Notes: a model not told the origin generated them from the letters alone. A stretch of 64,000 bases of DNA from Sphingorhabdus sp. Alg231-15 (GCF_900149705.1 NZ_LT703001.1:3466001-3530000); one strand, 5' to 3'; positions 1 to 9,091 are shown, counted from the first letter of the stretch. A program made the numbers and translations.

Positions 1-495
1 CTGTTGTTGATGGTCATTTTGGTCGTCGGCGGTTCATGGGCGTTGACACAATGGGTCGGCGGTGAAGAGACTATCATCATTAATGGCAGAAAAGTTACTG
101 TTATTGATGGCGATAGCTTCAAGGATGCAGACGACGAATATCGTATCTATGGTATCGATGCTCCAGAATATCGACAGATATGTAAAGATTCAGAAAATCG
201 CGATTGGCCATGCGGGAAGTCATCGCGCACTGCCCTGGAAACGGCGTTAGGTGAAGGCGAGCATAGCTGTGATGTTCGTGCCCGCGACCGATATGGTCGC
301 ATGATTGTCACCTGTACAAACGCTGACAGGGATCTCGGTGCCTCTATGGTTGAGCAAGGCCACGCGATGTCTTCCGAAAATTTTGACCAAGTGATTTACG
401 GCCGGGAAGAGGCAAGCGCAGAAAAGGCGAAGCGCGGCATCTGGCAGGGAGCGTTTGAAAAGCCTTCTAATTGGCGCGCTTCGCATCCTCGATAG
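1..495 (+). CDS. SNase-like (thermonuclease) family protein, probably 5'-truncated by the window
   Basis: About 163 residues are visible. A hydrophobic N-terminal stretch (membrane anchor or signal peptide, residues 1-16) is followed by a staphylococcal-nuclease-like fold: V-x-DGDSF, then R-I-Y-G-I-D-A-P-E near residue 48, and a later D-R-Y-G-R segment. These are the calcium- and phosphate-binding motifs of the SNase family, so extracytoplasmic nuclease activity is likely. The frame is open back to base 1 and the first start-like codon is a TTG at position 4, so the true start may lie outside the window. The 3' end overlaps the convergent rhodanese gene by 29 bp. Confidence 0.8.
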   Translation: MLLMVILVVGGSWALTQWVGGEETIIINGRKVTVIDGDSFKDADDEYRIYGIDAPEYRQICKDSENRDWPCGKSSRTALETALGEGEHSCDVRARDRYGRMIVTCTNADRDLGASMVEQGHAMSSENFDQVIYGREEASAEKAKRGIWQGAFEKPSNWRASHPR

Positions 496-1060
496 GTTTT
501 TGTGAAACCTGAAATGGGTTCACGGTTAAACTTCTCGGTGTTCCTTTCCATTGGGCAAGCGGATCAGCCATATGCGTGACATCATTCAGTTCGTAGATGT
601 TTTCATATCCATAGCCGTATAGATTAATGAATGTCGGGATGTTCAGAGCGAGCGGAGCCCGTTTCAATACAATTGGCGGTACATCGTCTCGAAAATTATT
701 ATTGCAATAGATCAGGATGGGTCGTGATTTGTCGCCCAAAATTTTGGTCAGTTTCTCTTCGGTAAAATCTGAAAAAGGTATGTTGATGGCACCTTCAATA
801 TGGCCCTGTGCAAACGCGGCCGCAGATCGGCTGTCCAATATTATGGCGTCTGCCTGCTTTGCGATTCTCTTGAATCGCTTCAAATCGACGAGCCGCTCCT
901 GTCGATAATCCGCGAGCTGCTCAGTCAGTTGAAGAAAACCGGTATAGTCCACCTGCGGGTTTACGGTTGTTTCTGAAGAAGGCTGATTCTGTGCTATAGC
1001 GGGTTGCAAGGAGAGGGTTGAAAGGATGGTGGCCAATGTCACCAGCGGTAATGTTTTCAT
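467..1060 (-). CDS. Exported rhodanese-like domain protein
   Basis: A 197-residue protein with a clear signal peptide (residues 1-23, ending AIA-Q). The rhodanese-like domain shows DSR at 76-78, a GHIEGAINIP segment at 87-96 and an active-site-type loop with Cys119 (I-Y-C-N-N-N). This Cys could carry a persulfide in sulfur transfer, but the loop is not the canonical six-residue CRxGx(R/T), so the substrate is unknown. I chose the internal ATG at 1060, which begins the signal peptide; a longer frame to 1090 adds ten unlikely residues. It is convergent with the nuclease gene and stands alone. Confidence 0.8.
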   Translation of the reverse strand: MKTLPLVTLATILSTLSLQPAIAQNQPSSETTVNPQVDYTGFLQLTEQLADYRQERLVDLKRFKRIAKQADAIILDSRSAAAFAQGHIEGAINIPFSDFTEEKLTKILGDKSRPILIYCNNNFRDDVPPIVLKRAPLALNIPTFINLYGYGYENIYELNDVTHMADPLAQWKGTPRSLTVNPFQVSQKPIEDAKRAN

Positions 1061-1221
1061 GATCTTTGTTCCCGTTTTCAAGACTTGCACTAAATCTAGA
1101 TTTTTCGGATTGCCAAAAGCTGAACCGGAACTAATCTGTCGAGCATATCTGGCGTTGCGCTTGAGTGAAATGAACCTATTGTCGTTTCACATATGCGAGC
1201 AGGATCGCAAACGGGGGAAGC

Positions 1222-1860
1222 GTGCACAATAATATCAAACCTAATTGGCTGTCGGAAATTGTCCGGCGCTTTTCGGTATTTGTTTATACGATCACAGGCT
1301 GGAAGGCCATTCAGGAAAACCCTGCGCCGCGCAAATGTGTGATTATCGCGGCACCGCACACCAGCAACTGGGATTTCATCTATTTTTTCGGTCTGACCAA
1401 CAGCTTGAAAATCAAATCCTACTGGATAGGCAAGGATACGCTATTCAAATGGCCCTTTGGTGACATGATGCGGCGGATGGGCGGTATCCCGGTGGACCGG
1501 TCGAAATCTCAAAATATGGTCGATGCGATGGTTGCGGAATTTGAAAAGCGCGACGATTTCATTCTAACGATTCCGCCAGAAGGGACGCGAGGCAATGTGC
1601 GGCAATGGCGGACCGGTTTCTATTATATCGCACTGAAGGCCAAGGTACCGTTGATCATCGGGATGATGGACTATGCTAAGAAAACCGGCGGGCTGGGCCC
1701 CGAGATCGAAGTAACCGGCGACTATGAGGCCGATATGGAAAAGGTCAGTAGCTATTATCACAGGGTCACCCCGAAATTCCCGGAAAAGGCCATGGACGAT
1801 ATTGTTCACACCAATCCCGATTCGACTCCGGGCGGAGGGCAGTCGGGAGAACCAAGATGA
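1222..1860 (+). CDS. Lysophospholipid acyltransferase family protein (PlsC-like)
   Basis: A 212-residue acyltransferase of the 1-acylglycerol-3-phosphate acyltransferase superfamily. The catalytic HX4D motif appears as A-P-H-T-S-N-W-D near residue 46-53, and the phosphate-binding block as P-P-E-G-T-R near residue 117. The start is a GTG at 1222 with a strong GGGGGAAG ribosome site just before it. The stop overlaps the next gene in ATGA, so the two are translationally coupled. The family acylates lysolipids at the inner membrane; which acceptor this copy uses cannot be read from the sequence. Confidence 0.85.
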   Translation: MHNNIKPNWLSEIVRRFSVFVYTITGWKAIQENPAPRKCVIIAAPHTSNWDFIYFFGLTNSLKIKSYWIGKDTLFKWPFGDMMRRMGGIPVDRSKSQNMVDAMVAEFEKRDDFILTIPPEGTRGNVRQWRTGFYYIALKAKVPLIIGMMDYAKKTGGLGPEIEVTGDYEADMEKVSSYYHRVTPKFPEKAMDDIVHTNPDSTPGGGQSGEPR

Positions 1861-2654
1861 CTCTACTGGCAGCATTGGGTCAAAATTTTATCCTTCTGGT
1901 CGTGGTCATGGTCATTCTCTGGCTGGTCTCCGTGAAGATCCGCGATGTGTCCTTTATCGATGCATTCTGGGCTTATGGCATGGCGATCATGGCCGGGGCG
2001 TCGATTTGGCAAGTGGGCGATGCCGGCTGGCTCGGTTGGACGATCTTCGGTTTGACCGTCACTTGGGGTGTGCGGCTGGGCACGCATCTCTATTTGCGGT
2101 GGAGCAAGGAAGGTGAAGACCCGCGCTATACGAAAATCATCGGTACGGCGATGGAGAAAAAGGGCTGGAGTTTTGCCAAAACTGCATTGATCAAGGCGTG
2201 GATACTGCAAATCCCGCTGCTGTTCATGGTCTGCTTGCCCGCACAAATTGGGATATTACTGGCCGGTGATCAGGGCCTTGGACCGATTGCGATTATCGGG
2301 TTATTGCTTGCCGTTATCGGCATCGCTTTCGAAACAATCGGAGATGCCCAGCTAAAGGCTTTCAAAGCGGATCCAACCAATAAAGGCAAGGTGCTTGATA
2401 CTGGACTTTGGCGCTATACGCGCCACCCCAATTATTTCGGTGACTTTTGTGCGTGGTGGGGCATCTGGTTGGTCGCCGCACAAGTCGGCTGGCCCGTTTG
2501 GGTGGCGATTGTCGGGCCGCTATTCCTCAGCTTCACACTGACCAAATGGAGTGGTGCGCCGATGCTGGAATATGCGCTACGGAAGAACCGGCCAGATTAT
2601 GTGGACTATATCGAGCGGACGTCCGGTTTTTTCCCGATGCCGCCAAAGAGATAA
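1857..2654 (+). CDS. DUF1295 membrane protein (steroid 5-alpha-reductase-like fold)
   Basis: A 265-residue polytopic membrane protein with about six hydrophobic segments. The C-terminal motif G-L-W-R-Y-T-R-H-P-N-Y-F-G (around 195-207) followed by W-W-G-I-W is diagnostic of the DUF1295 / isoprenylcysteine methyltransferase / steroid-reductase-like group, where the conserved Arg-His-Pro-Asn binds a nucleotide-type cofactor. Coupling by ATGA overlap to the acyltransferase suggests a shared role in lipid metabolism. The exact reaction is unknown. Confidence 0.85.
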   Translation: MTLLAALGQNFILLVVVMVILWLVSVKIRDVSFIDAFWAYGMAIMAGASIWQVGDAGWLGWTIFGLTVTWGVRLGTHLYLRWSKEGEDPRYTKIIGTAMEKKGWSFAKTALIKAWILQIPLLFMVCLPAQIGILLAGDQGLGPIAIIGLLLAVIGIAFETIGDAQLKAFKADPTNKGKVLDTGLWRYTRHPNYFGDFCAWWGIWLVAAQVGWPVWVAIVGPLFLSFTLTKWSGAPMLEYALRKNRPDYVDYIERTSGFFPMPPKR

Positions 2655-2703
2655 ATACGGATTCGGTTGGCAATTCGCGCGCCTTCAAAAAAAGGAAATA
2701 TAG

Positions 2704-3477
2704 ATGGATTTAGGGCTACAGGATAAAGTCATTTTTGTGGCTGGTGCAAGCCGGGGTATTGGTCTGGGAATTGTCGAAGCCTGTCTGGCTGAAGGTGCAA
2801 AAGTAGCAATGGCGGCTCGCGGTGAGGTTGCATTGGAGACAGAAAAATCGCGATTGGCGGATATTTACGGAGCCGACCGCCTTTGGTCGCAAGCAGGCGA
2901 TTTGCGGGACAGCGCAACAGTTGATGCCATGACCGCCGACATCGAAAAGAGTTTTGGGCCGCTTTGGGGCGTTGTAGCCAATGTTGGTTTGCATCCTTGC
3001 CCTCCGGGCTTCGAAGTGGATGATGACACTTGGCGCAGTGGGATGAGTCAAAATCTTGACTCGGCCTTCATTTTGTCTCGATCGGCTTTGCGGTTCATGC
3101 AGCCGAGGAACGAGGGATCGGTTCTGTTGATCAGTTCTATCGCCGGTCTTTCGGGACTGGGAACACCTCTGACATATGGCACGGCCAAGGCAGGCATGAA
3201 CCATCTTGCCAAAGAGCTAGCGGTGATTGCAGGCCCGTCAGGAGTTCGAGTCAATGTAATCGCACCAGGCAATATCATTTTTCCTGACGGAGATTGGGAG
3301 AAACGGGTCAATGGTGAAAAGGGCGCTTCCGTGATGCGATGGATCAATCGTGAAGTGCCTCTCCGGCGTTTCGGGAAGCCTGAAGAAATCGGATCAGCAG
3401 CAGCTTATGTGCTTAGTCCACGTGCCAGTTTTATTACGGGCGCGATTATCCCTGTGGATGGTGGTCAGGACAAGTAG
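2704..3477 (+). CDS. SDR family NAD(P)-dependent oxidoreductase
   Basis: A 257-residue short-chain dehydrogenase/reductase. The nucleotide-binding G-A-S-R-G-I-G lies at residues 14-20. The catalytic Ser is at about 144-145 (I-S-S-I-A-G), followed by Tyr158 and Lys162 (Y-G-T-A-K). An N-V-I-A-P-G segment and the C-terminal I-P-V-D-G-G are typical of classical SDRs. All catalytic residues are present. It lies 49 bp after the DUF1295 gene on the same strand, possibly one transcription unit. The substrate cannot be assigned. Confidence 0.88.
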   Translation: MDLGLQDKVIFVAGASRGIGLGIVEACLAEGAKVAMAARGEVALETEKSRLADIYGADRLWSQAGDLRDSATVDAMTADIEKSFGPLWGVVANVGLHPCPPGFEVDDDTWRSGMSQNLDSAFILSRSALRFMQPRNEGSVLLISSIAGLSGLGTPLTYGTAKAGMNHLAKELAVIAGPSGVRVNVIAPGNIIFPDGDWEKRVNGEKGASVMRWINREVPLRRFGKPEEIGSAAAYVLSPRASFITGAIIPVDGGQDK

Positions 3478-3494
3478 CGCGGACCGTCAGATGT

Positions 3495-4154
3495 TCAGGC
3501 CGCAGCCGCCAGCACTTTATTTTCGATAATCTGGGCAAAGACATCGCTGTCCTGTGCGCCTGGGACCATGAATTTCTTGTTGAAGATGAACGCCGGAACA
3601 CCCGAGATGAAGCGATCCTGCCATTCCGCTTCGACGGCGCGCACATCGGCAGCAAACATATCGCTGCCCAACAGATCGCGAACACGTTTTTCATCAAGAC
3701 CAACGGAGACAGCCACTGCGGTCAATATTTCATGATCGCTGACATTTTTTCCATCGGTGAAATGGGCCTTGAACAACGCCAATTTAAGCGCGGTCTGCTT
3801 ACCGGTTTCGCCAGCCCAATGAAGTAGGCGGTGGGCGTCAAACGTGTTCACCATCCGCATATTTTCATGATAGCTAAACTCGAAATCTAGATCGCTGCCA
3901 GCATTGCGCAGCCGTTCGCGATTGGCTTTGCTCTGTTCGGGCGTGGCTCCATATTTCTGCGCCATATGCTCATTAATATCCTGACCTTCTGGCGGCATGT
4001 TTGGGTTCAACTCGAAAGCATGCCAGGCAAGAGCGAATTCCGCCTTGCCTTCAAAGCGTCGCATGGCCTGTTCGAGTTTTTTATAACCGATTATGCACCA
4101 GGGACAGACGACGTCAGAGACAATATCTACGGTAATCACCGGGGTCTCTGACAT
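3495..4154 (-). CDS. DsbA family oxidoreductase (FrnE-like)
   Basis: A 219-residue thioredoxin-fold protein with an N-terminal C-P-W-C active site (Cys17 and Cys20) and no signal peptide, as in the cytoplasmic FrnE/2-hydroxychromene-2-carboxylate-isomerase-like branch of the DsbA family. Mid-protein features such as A-L-F-K-A-H-F-T and the C-terminal G-V-P-A-F-I-F-N (cis-Pro loop) are typical of that branch. It is convergent with the SDR gene (17 bp apart) and 28 bp upstream of clpS on the minus strand has its own leader. Likely role: thiol-disulfide exchange in oxidative stress. Confidence 0.88.
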   Translation of the reverse strand: MSETPVITVDIVSDVVCPWCIIGYKKLEQAMRRFEGKAEFALAWHAFELNPNMPPEGQDINEHMAQKYGATPEQSKANRERLRNAGSDLDFEFSYHENMRMVNTFDAHRLLHWAGETGKQTALKLALFKAHFTDGKNVSDHEILTAVAVSVGLDEKRVRDLLGSDMFAADVRAVEAEWQDRFISGVPAFIFNKKFMVPGAQDSDVFAQIIENKVLAAAA

Positions 4155-4182
4155 AGCTTATTTCCTTTTATTGGGTGTCTGG

Positions 4183-4626
4183 TCAGGCTTTTTCTAAAGT
4201 GCACTGCAAGGGATGCTGGTTCTTGCGCGCGAAGTCCATCACCTGGGTGACTTTTGTTTCAGCAACTTCGTAGCTGAAGGTGCCGCAAATCCCGACGCCT
4301 TTCTGGTGAACATGCAGCATTACCCGGGTCGCTTCATCAATATCCATCTGGAAAAACCGTTTGAGTACCAGCACGACAAACTCCATTGGTGTATAGTCGT
4401 CGTTGAGTAACAGTACCTTGTAGGGATTGGGCTTCTTGGTCTTCGTCCGGGTTTTCGTCGCAATGCCAAGATCAGTGTCATCGCTGTCGCCGGTGCCGCT
4501 ATCATCTGCACCGTTGTCGTCGTCATCACCAGCCATATGTGCGGGCATTTGAATAGCGTGGCCAGCCTGCAAAAAAAGCGGGTCGACGTCGGGCAATGCC
4601 GGGAAGAGAATCTCTACTTTACTCAT
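4183..4626 (-). CDS. clpS: ATP-dependent Clp protease adaptor ClpS
   Basis: The core from about residue 60 on is a clear Clp[20 protein letters not shown] is the N-degron-binding face, followed by the V-M-L-x-V-H-x-x-G and G-I/V-C-G segments. ClpS delivers N-end-rule substrates to ClpAP. Before the core is an acidic Asp/Gly linker and a K-T-R-T-K-T-K-K basic stretch. The start is uncertain: ATG codons at 4626, 4548 and 4536 are all possible and none has a strong ribosome site. The family is usually near 110-130 residues, so the shorter starts may be right. Confidence 0.88.
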   Translation of the reverse strand: MSKVEILFPALPDVDPLFLQAGHAIQMPAHMAGDDDDNGADDSGTGDSDDTDLGIATKTRTKTKKPNPYKVLLLNDDYTPMEFVVLVLKRFFQMDIDEATRVMLHVHQKGVGICGTFSYEVAETKVTQVMDFARKNQHPLQCTLEKA

Positions 4627-4724
4627 GTTGGCTAGGATATGGTATTTTAGCCCTCGAGGGCAAGTGGCGGATTGATCAATCGGGAATGATTTTGCGATAA
4701 AACGTCCTGATATCACACATATGA

Positions 4725-4754
4725 AAAAGGCCGCTCCCAAAGGAACGGCCTTTT
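4725..4754 (-). terminator. Rho-independent terminator after the phasin gene
   Basis: Arms AAAAGGCCG and CGGCCTTTT form a GC-rich stem with a short loop, extended by TCC/GGA. Read on the minus strand it sits 20-50 bp past the phasin stop codon and ends in a T-run, separating the phasin transcript from clpS. Confidence 0.75.
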
Positions 4755-4774
4755 GCGTGACGATTAAAAGCGGC

Positions 4775-5665
4775 TTAAGCGGCTTTTTTGATCTCTTTAC
4801 GGATGGTGCTAACGCGATCAGCGATTGGCTGATAGGCTTTGCCAGCCAATGTGGTGACAGCATCCATGTTGTTTGAAGTCTGGTCCATAACGCGGTCCAG
4901 GCTGCTGCGCATGAAGTCAGCCTGGATTTCAACGAAATCCTTTGGCGTCGCAACGTTCAAAGAGCTTTTCAAAACGTTGCTGGCTTCTACGAAGTTTTCA
5001 CGAGTATATTTGACGTTGGTTTTGCCAATTTCCTGAGCGCCTTTAGCGGTGATTTTGCCGCTTTCGACGAGGGTTTCAACGTTCAGACGGTTGAATTCAA
5101 CAGCGTCTTTAGAAACTTCAACAGCGCGGTCAGCAACTTCTTTGGCGCGTTCCTGAGCGGTTGCGGTCAGCTTTTCCAGCTGAGCCTGCATTTTAGCAGC
5201 CATGTCCTGAAGAGCTTTTTTGTTGGTTGCAGCAGCTTTTGGAGCAGCTTTTTTCACGGTTTTCTTCGCAGGTGTTTTCTTTGCGGTGGTTTTCTTTGCG
5301 GTTGTCATCTTAGTCGTTCCTTTACTAACAGTCTTTTTCGCGGTTACAGCGGCGCGTTTCGGAGCGGCTTTGCGCTTCGTAACGGTCTTTTTTGGAGCCG
5401 CTTTGGTTGCTGCAGGCTTCTTTGCAGCGGGTTTTGAAGCCGTTGTCTTTGTTGCAGCAGCAACCGGCTTCTTCGCGGCAGGAGCCGGAGCGGTTGTTGT
5501 TGCAGTCTTTGGTGCTGGTTTGGCAGCCGCCTTTGGAGCAGGTGCTATTTCAGCGGTTACAGGTTCCGCTGAGGCAGCGGCCGCATAGGCCGCTTCAGCA
5601 GAGAGGCTGGCGGGCTTATTAGCAGCCGGAACAGCCTTGGTATCAGTCGTTTTCGTATCAGCCAT
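4775..5665 (-). CDS. Phasin family protein with histone-like Ala/Lys/Pro-rich N-terminus
   Basis: About 296 residues. The first half is low-complexity, with repeated P-A-A-K-K / A-K-K-T units of the type seen in histone-H1-like proteins. The second half (from about residue 155) is a phasin domain: amphipathic helices with [18 protein letters not shown] and [10 protein letters not shown]. Phasins coat polyhydroxyalkanoate granules; the basic N-terminus could let the protein also bind DNA (inference). I chose ATG 5665. A frame reaching 5695 would start inside a putative operator and is unlikely. Two operator-like repeats lie directly upstream. Confidence 0.82.
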   Translation of the reverse strand: MADTKTTDTKAVPAANKPASLSAEAAYAAAASAEPVTAEIAPAPKAAAKPAPKTATTTAPAPAAKKPVAAATKTTASKPAAKKPAATKAAPKKTVTKRKAAPKRAAVTAKKTVSKGTTKMTTAKKTTAKKTPAKKTVKKAAPKAAATNKKALQDMAAKMQAQLEKLTATAQERAKEVADRAVEVSKDAVEFNRLNVETLVESGKITAKGAQEIGKTNVKYTRENFVEASNVLKSSLNVATPKDFVEIQADFMRSSLDRVMDQTSNNMDAVTTLAGKAYQPIADRVSTIRKEIKKAA

Positions 5666-5684
5666 CTTTGCTTCCATTTGTTTG

Positions 5685-5698
5685 TTGCAGTGCACAAA
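5685..5698 (-). promoter_or_regulatory. Putative PhaR-type operator 1 upstream of the phasin gene
   Basis: TTGCAGTGCACAAA on the plus strand. It is the first of two copies of a TTGCASTGCACAAA element 48 bp apart. Alphaproteobacterial PhaR repressors bind TGC/GCA-rich dyads before phasin genes, which fits this location. Assignment to PhaR is inference. Confidence 0.5.
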
Positions 5699-5732
5699 TA
5701 GGGAAGGTTTACGCTGAAGTCAAGGAAAAATG

Positions 5733-5746
5733 TTGCACTGCACAAA
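5733..5746 (-). promoter_or_regulatory. Putative PhaR-type operator 2 upstream of the phasin gene
   Basis: TTGCACTGCACAAA, differing from operator 1 at one base. It lies 68 bp upstream of the chosen phasin start, where a promoter would be expected. Confidence 0.5.
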
Positions 5747-5867
5747 AAATGTAAGAAATCGATAAAAACATAATAATATCAATTGCATAATAAGTTATTC
5801 CAACGCCAGGTTATCAGCAAAGCCTGTTAATTTGCATGGAAATTATAGGCTTTGCTGTCCTGCAACA

Positions 5868-6725
5868 TCAAATCAGATTGACTGTGGTTGCCACTGCAAG
5901 CAGCGAGAAGGCAGCGATACAGATGTTGGCGGTAGCTCCGACGGAGAGGTGGATCGGTTTCGCGACTGCATCAAAGCGGGCTTCATAGTCAGGATGCTCG
6001 GTTCCCATCATCCGGTCCCACCAGGTGAAGTAGAGACCGAAATTGCTGTTACCCTGACTATGGTGGAGGTCGTGATGGGTGGTGGTCGTGATCCAGCCGA
6101 CAAATTTGTTGCGTGTCCAGCCGGCAGGGAACAGTTCTACACCAGCATGGCCCATGACATTGCGGATAATCATATGGGCGAGGAACAAGAAGATCGCGAA
6201 AGGATACATGCCGCTGAACAGAACCGAGATGATGAAAAGATAGATCGGCACAAACGCAGCTTCTGCCATCGCCTCGAAGGAAGAGAAGCTATAAGCAGCC
6301 CACGGTGTCGGCGTGCGCGACTTGTGATGATGCAGGTGTGAAAAGCGGAACATGGTCTTCGTGTGCAGCCAGCGATGCATCCAGTAGAAATAGGCATCAT
6401 GGGCAACAATCATCGCCACCAGCTGCAAAATGAATAGAGGCCAGATGATTTCGCCGGTCATCACTGTGATCCAGCCAGATGCTTCCAGCAAGACCGTGCT
6501 GATTGTGGTCAATCCAAATACGACTACCGTTCGCATGGATGATAGAAATTCGCGTTTATAGTCGGCGAAACCTGCTTTGCGGGATTGGATACGCCGGACT
6601 GCGCTCCATTTGCCAAAGGCCCAGAGGATCAGAGACAATGTGCCCGCCGCAATCAGATAACGCCCCAGATCAAAGGTGAAGGCACCAATCATATGGTCCA
6701 CTATGGCATCAAAAAGTTCAGGCAT
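5868..6725 (-). CDS. Sterol desaturase / fatty acid hydroxylase family membrane protein
   Basis: A 285-residue membrane di-iron enzyme. The histidine clusters H-D-A-Y-F-Y-W-M-H-R-W-L-H, H-L-H-H-H and H-H-D-L-H-H are all present and ligate two irons in this family. Several hydrophobic segments precede them. I chose ATG 6725 because GGAG lies about seven bases before it; upstream ATGs at 6737 and 6788 lack a site. It may hydroxylate a membrane lipid or carotenoid. The neighbouring AraC regulator on the same strand is a candidate controller. Confidence 0.87.
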   Translation of the reverse strand: MPELFDAIVDHMIGAFTFDLGRYLIAAGTLSLILWAFGKWSAVRRIQSRKAGFADYKREFLSSMRTVVVFGLTTISTVLLEASGWITVMTGEIIWPLFILQLVAMIVAHDAYFYWMHRWLHTKTMFRFSHLHHHKSRTPTPWAAYSFSSFEAMAEAAFVPIYLFIISVLFSGMYPFAIFLFLAHMIIRNVMGHAGVELFPAGWTRNKFVGWITTTTHHDLHHSQGNSNFGLYFTWWDRMMGTEHPDYEARFDAVAKPIHLSVGATANICIAAFSLLAVATTVNLI

Positions 6726-6840
6726 AACATTCTCCATCAAAGGCAGTGTTGGTTTGATGAAGGCAAAGTGACAGAAAGCCTCGCCCACCTCTCTGCAATG
6801 CTGAAAAATGCTGTGCGATTTTGAAAATGATCAGACTATT

Positions 6841-7869
6841 TCAGTTTTGATCAATCGCTGCTTTGCGGAAATCACTAGGTGTTTGGCCGGTTTCAGAGCG
6901 AAAGGCGCGATTGAACGGGGCGAGTGATCCGTAGCCTAAATCCATCGCAATTGTCAGAATCGGTAAGTCTACCATGTTGCGGTCCGCCAATTTTTCCTTG
7001 GCTTCGGTGATTCGATAACCATTGAGAAAGGACGAAAAATTGCGATGACCAAGCTGTTTGTTGATTAACGCGCGCAACCGATGTTCCTGCGTATCCAATT
7101 GAGAAGCCAGTGTTGCAATAGTGAGCGACGGTGCGCGATATTGGCCATCATTCATCGCAGCCAAGAGCTTTTCATGCAAAACGGTTTCGCTTGGCGATAG
7201 ATTTGCAGCGGTGTATTTTTTTGTCCGCGAATAGTTCCGTTCGACGAGAACTTCTGGTTCTGCAATGAGCAGCGCAGAGCCAGCGCATAAAACCAATAGA
7301 AAGATGAAAGAAGCATTTACAACGGATGCAACCGGCAGGTTGGTTTGCCCGCCATAGAGCAATTCGAACAACAACACCCCGCCTACCTGCAAGCCGATCA
7401 ACAGTGGCAAATAGGTGCTTATCAGTCTGCGCTTTTCAACCAGATCATCAGCTCTTCCACCCATTGCAATCACCATCAGATGAACGATCAAGGCGAGCGA
7501 GGTAATGCGGATCGCATCAAATGTCAGCCATCGACCATCCATGGCCAAGTTTGTGGATCCCCATAGAAGGAACAGGATCAGCGAAGCGCCGATCAGAATT
7601 TTCTTGTTGATAGGCCGTTCAAACAATTCGTGAGCGAACACCCAGGCCCAAATGGTCGTAGATACGGACAGGAAATCGATTAGAGTTTCCAACATGCCCT
7701 CATCGGGGAAAAAGCCAGATGAGTTCAATATATAAGCCATCGAGCTGACGAGCAGGCCAATGGCGACGATTTTGAGTCTTGTGCGTATCCTGCCGCCAAT
7801 CAAGACGGCAATGATCATGATCTGCCCACCAATGGTCAGCAGCCGTAATATCATATCTACAAATGCCAA
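6841..7869 (-). CDS. AraC family regulator with polytopic membrane N-terminus
   Basis: A 342-residue one-component membrane regulator. Residues 1-205 contain about seven hydrophobic segments, like a 7-TM sensor module. The C-terminal about 110 residues are an AraC-type double HTH, with L-A-S-Q-L-D-T, L-N-x-Y-R-I-T-E-A-K and L-G-Y-G-S-L-A-P-F-N-R-A-F-R as the signature. It lies upstream of the desaturase-like gene with about 115 bp between them. The ligand is unknown. Confidence 0.85.
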   Translation of the reverse strand: MAFVDMILRLLTIGGQIMIIAVLIGGRIRTRLKIVAIGLLVSSMAYILNSSGFFPDEGMLETLIDFLSVSTTIWAWVFAHELFERPINKKILIGASLILFLLWGSTNLAMDGRWLTFDAIRITSLALIVHLMVIAMGGRADDLVEKRRLISTYLPLLIGLQVGGVLLFELLYGGQTNLPVASVVNASFIFLLVLCAGSALLIAEPEVLVERNYSRTKKYTAANLSPSETVLHEKLLAAMNDGQYRAPSLTIATLASQLDTQEHRLRALINKQLGHRNFSSFLNGYRITEAKEKLADRNMVDLPILTIAMDLGYGSLAPFNRAFRSETGQTPSDFRKAAIDQN

Positions 7870-8041
7870 GTCTAATCCGGCGATTGCTATAACCTTCCCT
7901 GTTATGTGCTATGCTAGCTCATCTTCTTCTGTTCGCAACGGGAATTTCGCTAATACGTCCGTTCGGGCACTGTGCAGATTATTCTTTGGTTTCTGAAACG
8001 GCTATGTGTAACAGCTTAGCCATGCAGCGCGAATATGTCCC

Positions 8042-9091
8042 ATGTCTAAACTGAAATCCATCGCGACCGCTCTTCCTGACCACAAGATCAGCCAAGAGGA
8101 TGTTCTAGCCGTGCTGGCAAAGGCGCGCGGGTCAGCCTTGCCGGCGCGATTGAAGCAGATACTGGGCAATAGCGGGATTGATCATCGTTATATCGCACGG
8201 GATCCGGATTATTATCTGGAACAGCGCAGCTGGCCCGAGCGCGCGCAAATTTATGATGAAGTGGGTCGGACACTGGCCGAGCGATCAGCATCGGCGGCAT
8301 TGGAAAAAGCAACCCTGAAACCGGTGGACATTGATTCCATAGTCATGATTTCTACCACCGGCACGATGACGCCCTCAATCCCCAGCCGACTGATAGAGAC
8401 GATGGGCTTTCGCCAGTCGGTGCAAACCGTGCCGGTTTTTGGCTATGGCTGCGCCGGTGGGATATTGGGTATAAGGCTGGCCAATGATCTGGCGGATGCC
8501 AATGGCGGGCAGAATGTCCTGCTCATTGCATTGGAGTTGTGTAGTCTTTCCTACGACTACAGCCAGTTCGATAAAAAGAACATGATCGCCACAGCCCTGT
8601 TTGCTGATGGCTGTGCGGCGGGAGTGTTGACCGGCAGGACCGGGCAGGGTGAAGGTCCCCATTTTCGGGCGTTCGATCAGAAAACCTGGCCGGATACCCG
8701 CGACATGATGGGCTGGGACATCGGTGACACCGGTTTTGACCTTGTGCTTGCGCGGGACATCCCAACCTTTGTGGCGAAGGACTTTGCCCCCTTTTGCGAC
8801 GGTTTCCTGAACGAACAGGGGCTAGAAAAATCGCAAATGAGCGAACCGGCCTGTCATCCTGGCGGAGGCCGCGTGGTGGAAGCGCTAGAAGACTATTTTG
8901 CGCCAGAGCTGTCCGGCATTCCTGCCACTCGCGAAATATTGCGCCATCATGGGAATATGTCATCACCAACGGTGCTGTTTGTTCTGGAAAATTTACTGAG
9001 AGATAAACCTGAGAAACCTGTCCTGATGACAGCGCTCGGCCCGGGCTTTACATCCGTGCTCGGAATACTCGATCCTGCAGGAGCAGATTAA
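8042..9091 (+). CDS. Type III polyketide synthase
   Basis: A 349-residue chalcone-synthase-like condensing enzyme. The catalytic triad is complete: Cys137 in G-Y-G-C-A-G-G, His272 in C-H-P-G-G-G, and Asn305 in H-G-N-M-S-S-P-T. The family condenses an acyl-CoA starter with malonyl-CoA units to make pyrones or resorcinols. It overlaps by one base (TAATG) with an isoprenylcysteine-methyltransferase-like gene. That pairing is known from alkylresorcinol/alkylpyrone clusters (srsA-srsB, bpsA-bpsB), where the partner O-methylates the lipid. The product here is inferred, not shown. Confidence 0.92.
   Translation: MSKLKSIATALPDHKISQEDVLAVLAKARGSALPARLKQILGNSGIDHRYIARDPDYYLEQRSWPERAQIYDEVGRTLAERSASAALEKATLKPVDIDSIVMISTTGTMTPSIPSRLIETMGFRQSVQTVPVFGYGCAGGILGIRLANDLADANGGQNVLLIALELCSLSYDYSQFDKKNMIATALFADGCAAGVLTGRTGQGEGPHFRAFDQKTWPDTRDMMGWDIGDTGFDLVLARDIPTFVAKDFAPFCDGFLNEQGLEKSQMSEPACHPGGGRVVEALEDYFAPELSGIPATREILRHHGNMSSPTVLFVLENLLRDKPEKPVLMTALGPGFTSVLGILDPAGAD

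Noticed and set aside
4627-4953. N-terminal extension of the clpS frame to 4953
   Set aside because: It would run through the phasin terminator and into the phasin coding region.
5220-5460. Ala/Lys-coding repeats in the phasin gene as a CRISPR or tandem array
   Set aside because: The repeats are imperfect, in frame and coding, with no spacer structure.
5220-5588. Long plus-strand frame opposite the phasin gene (Ala/Val/Phe-rich)
   Set aside because: It mirrors the Ala/Lys repeats of the phasin on the other strand, has no ribosome site, and its composition is an artefact of the repeats.
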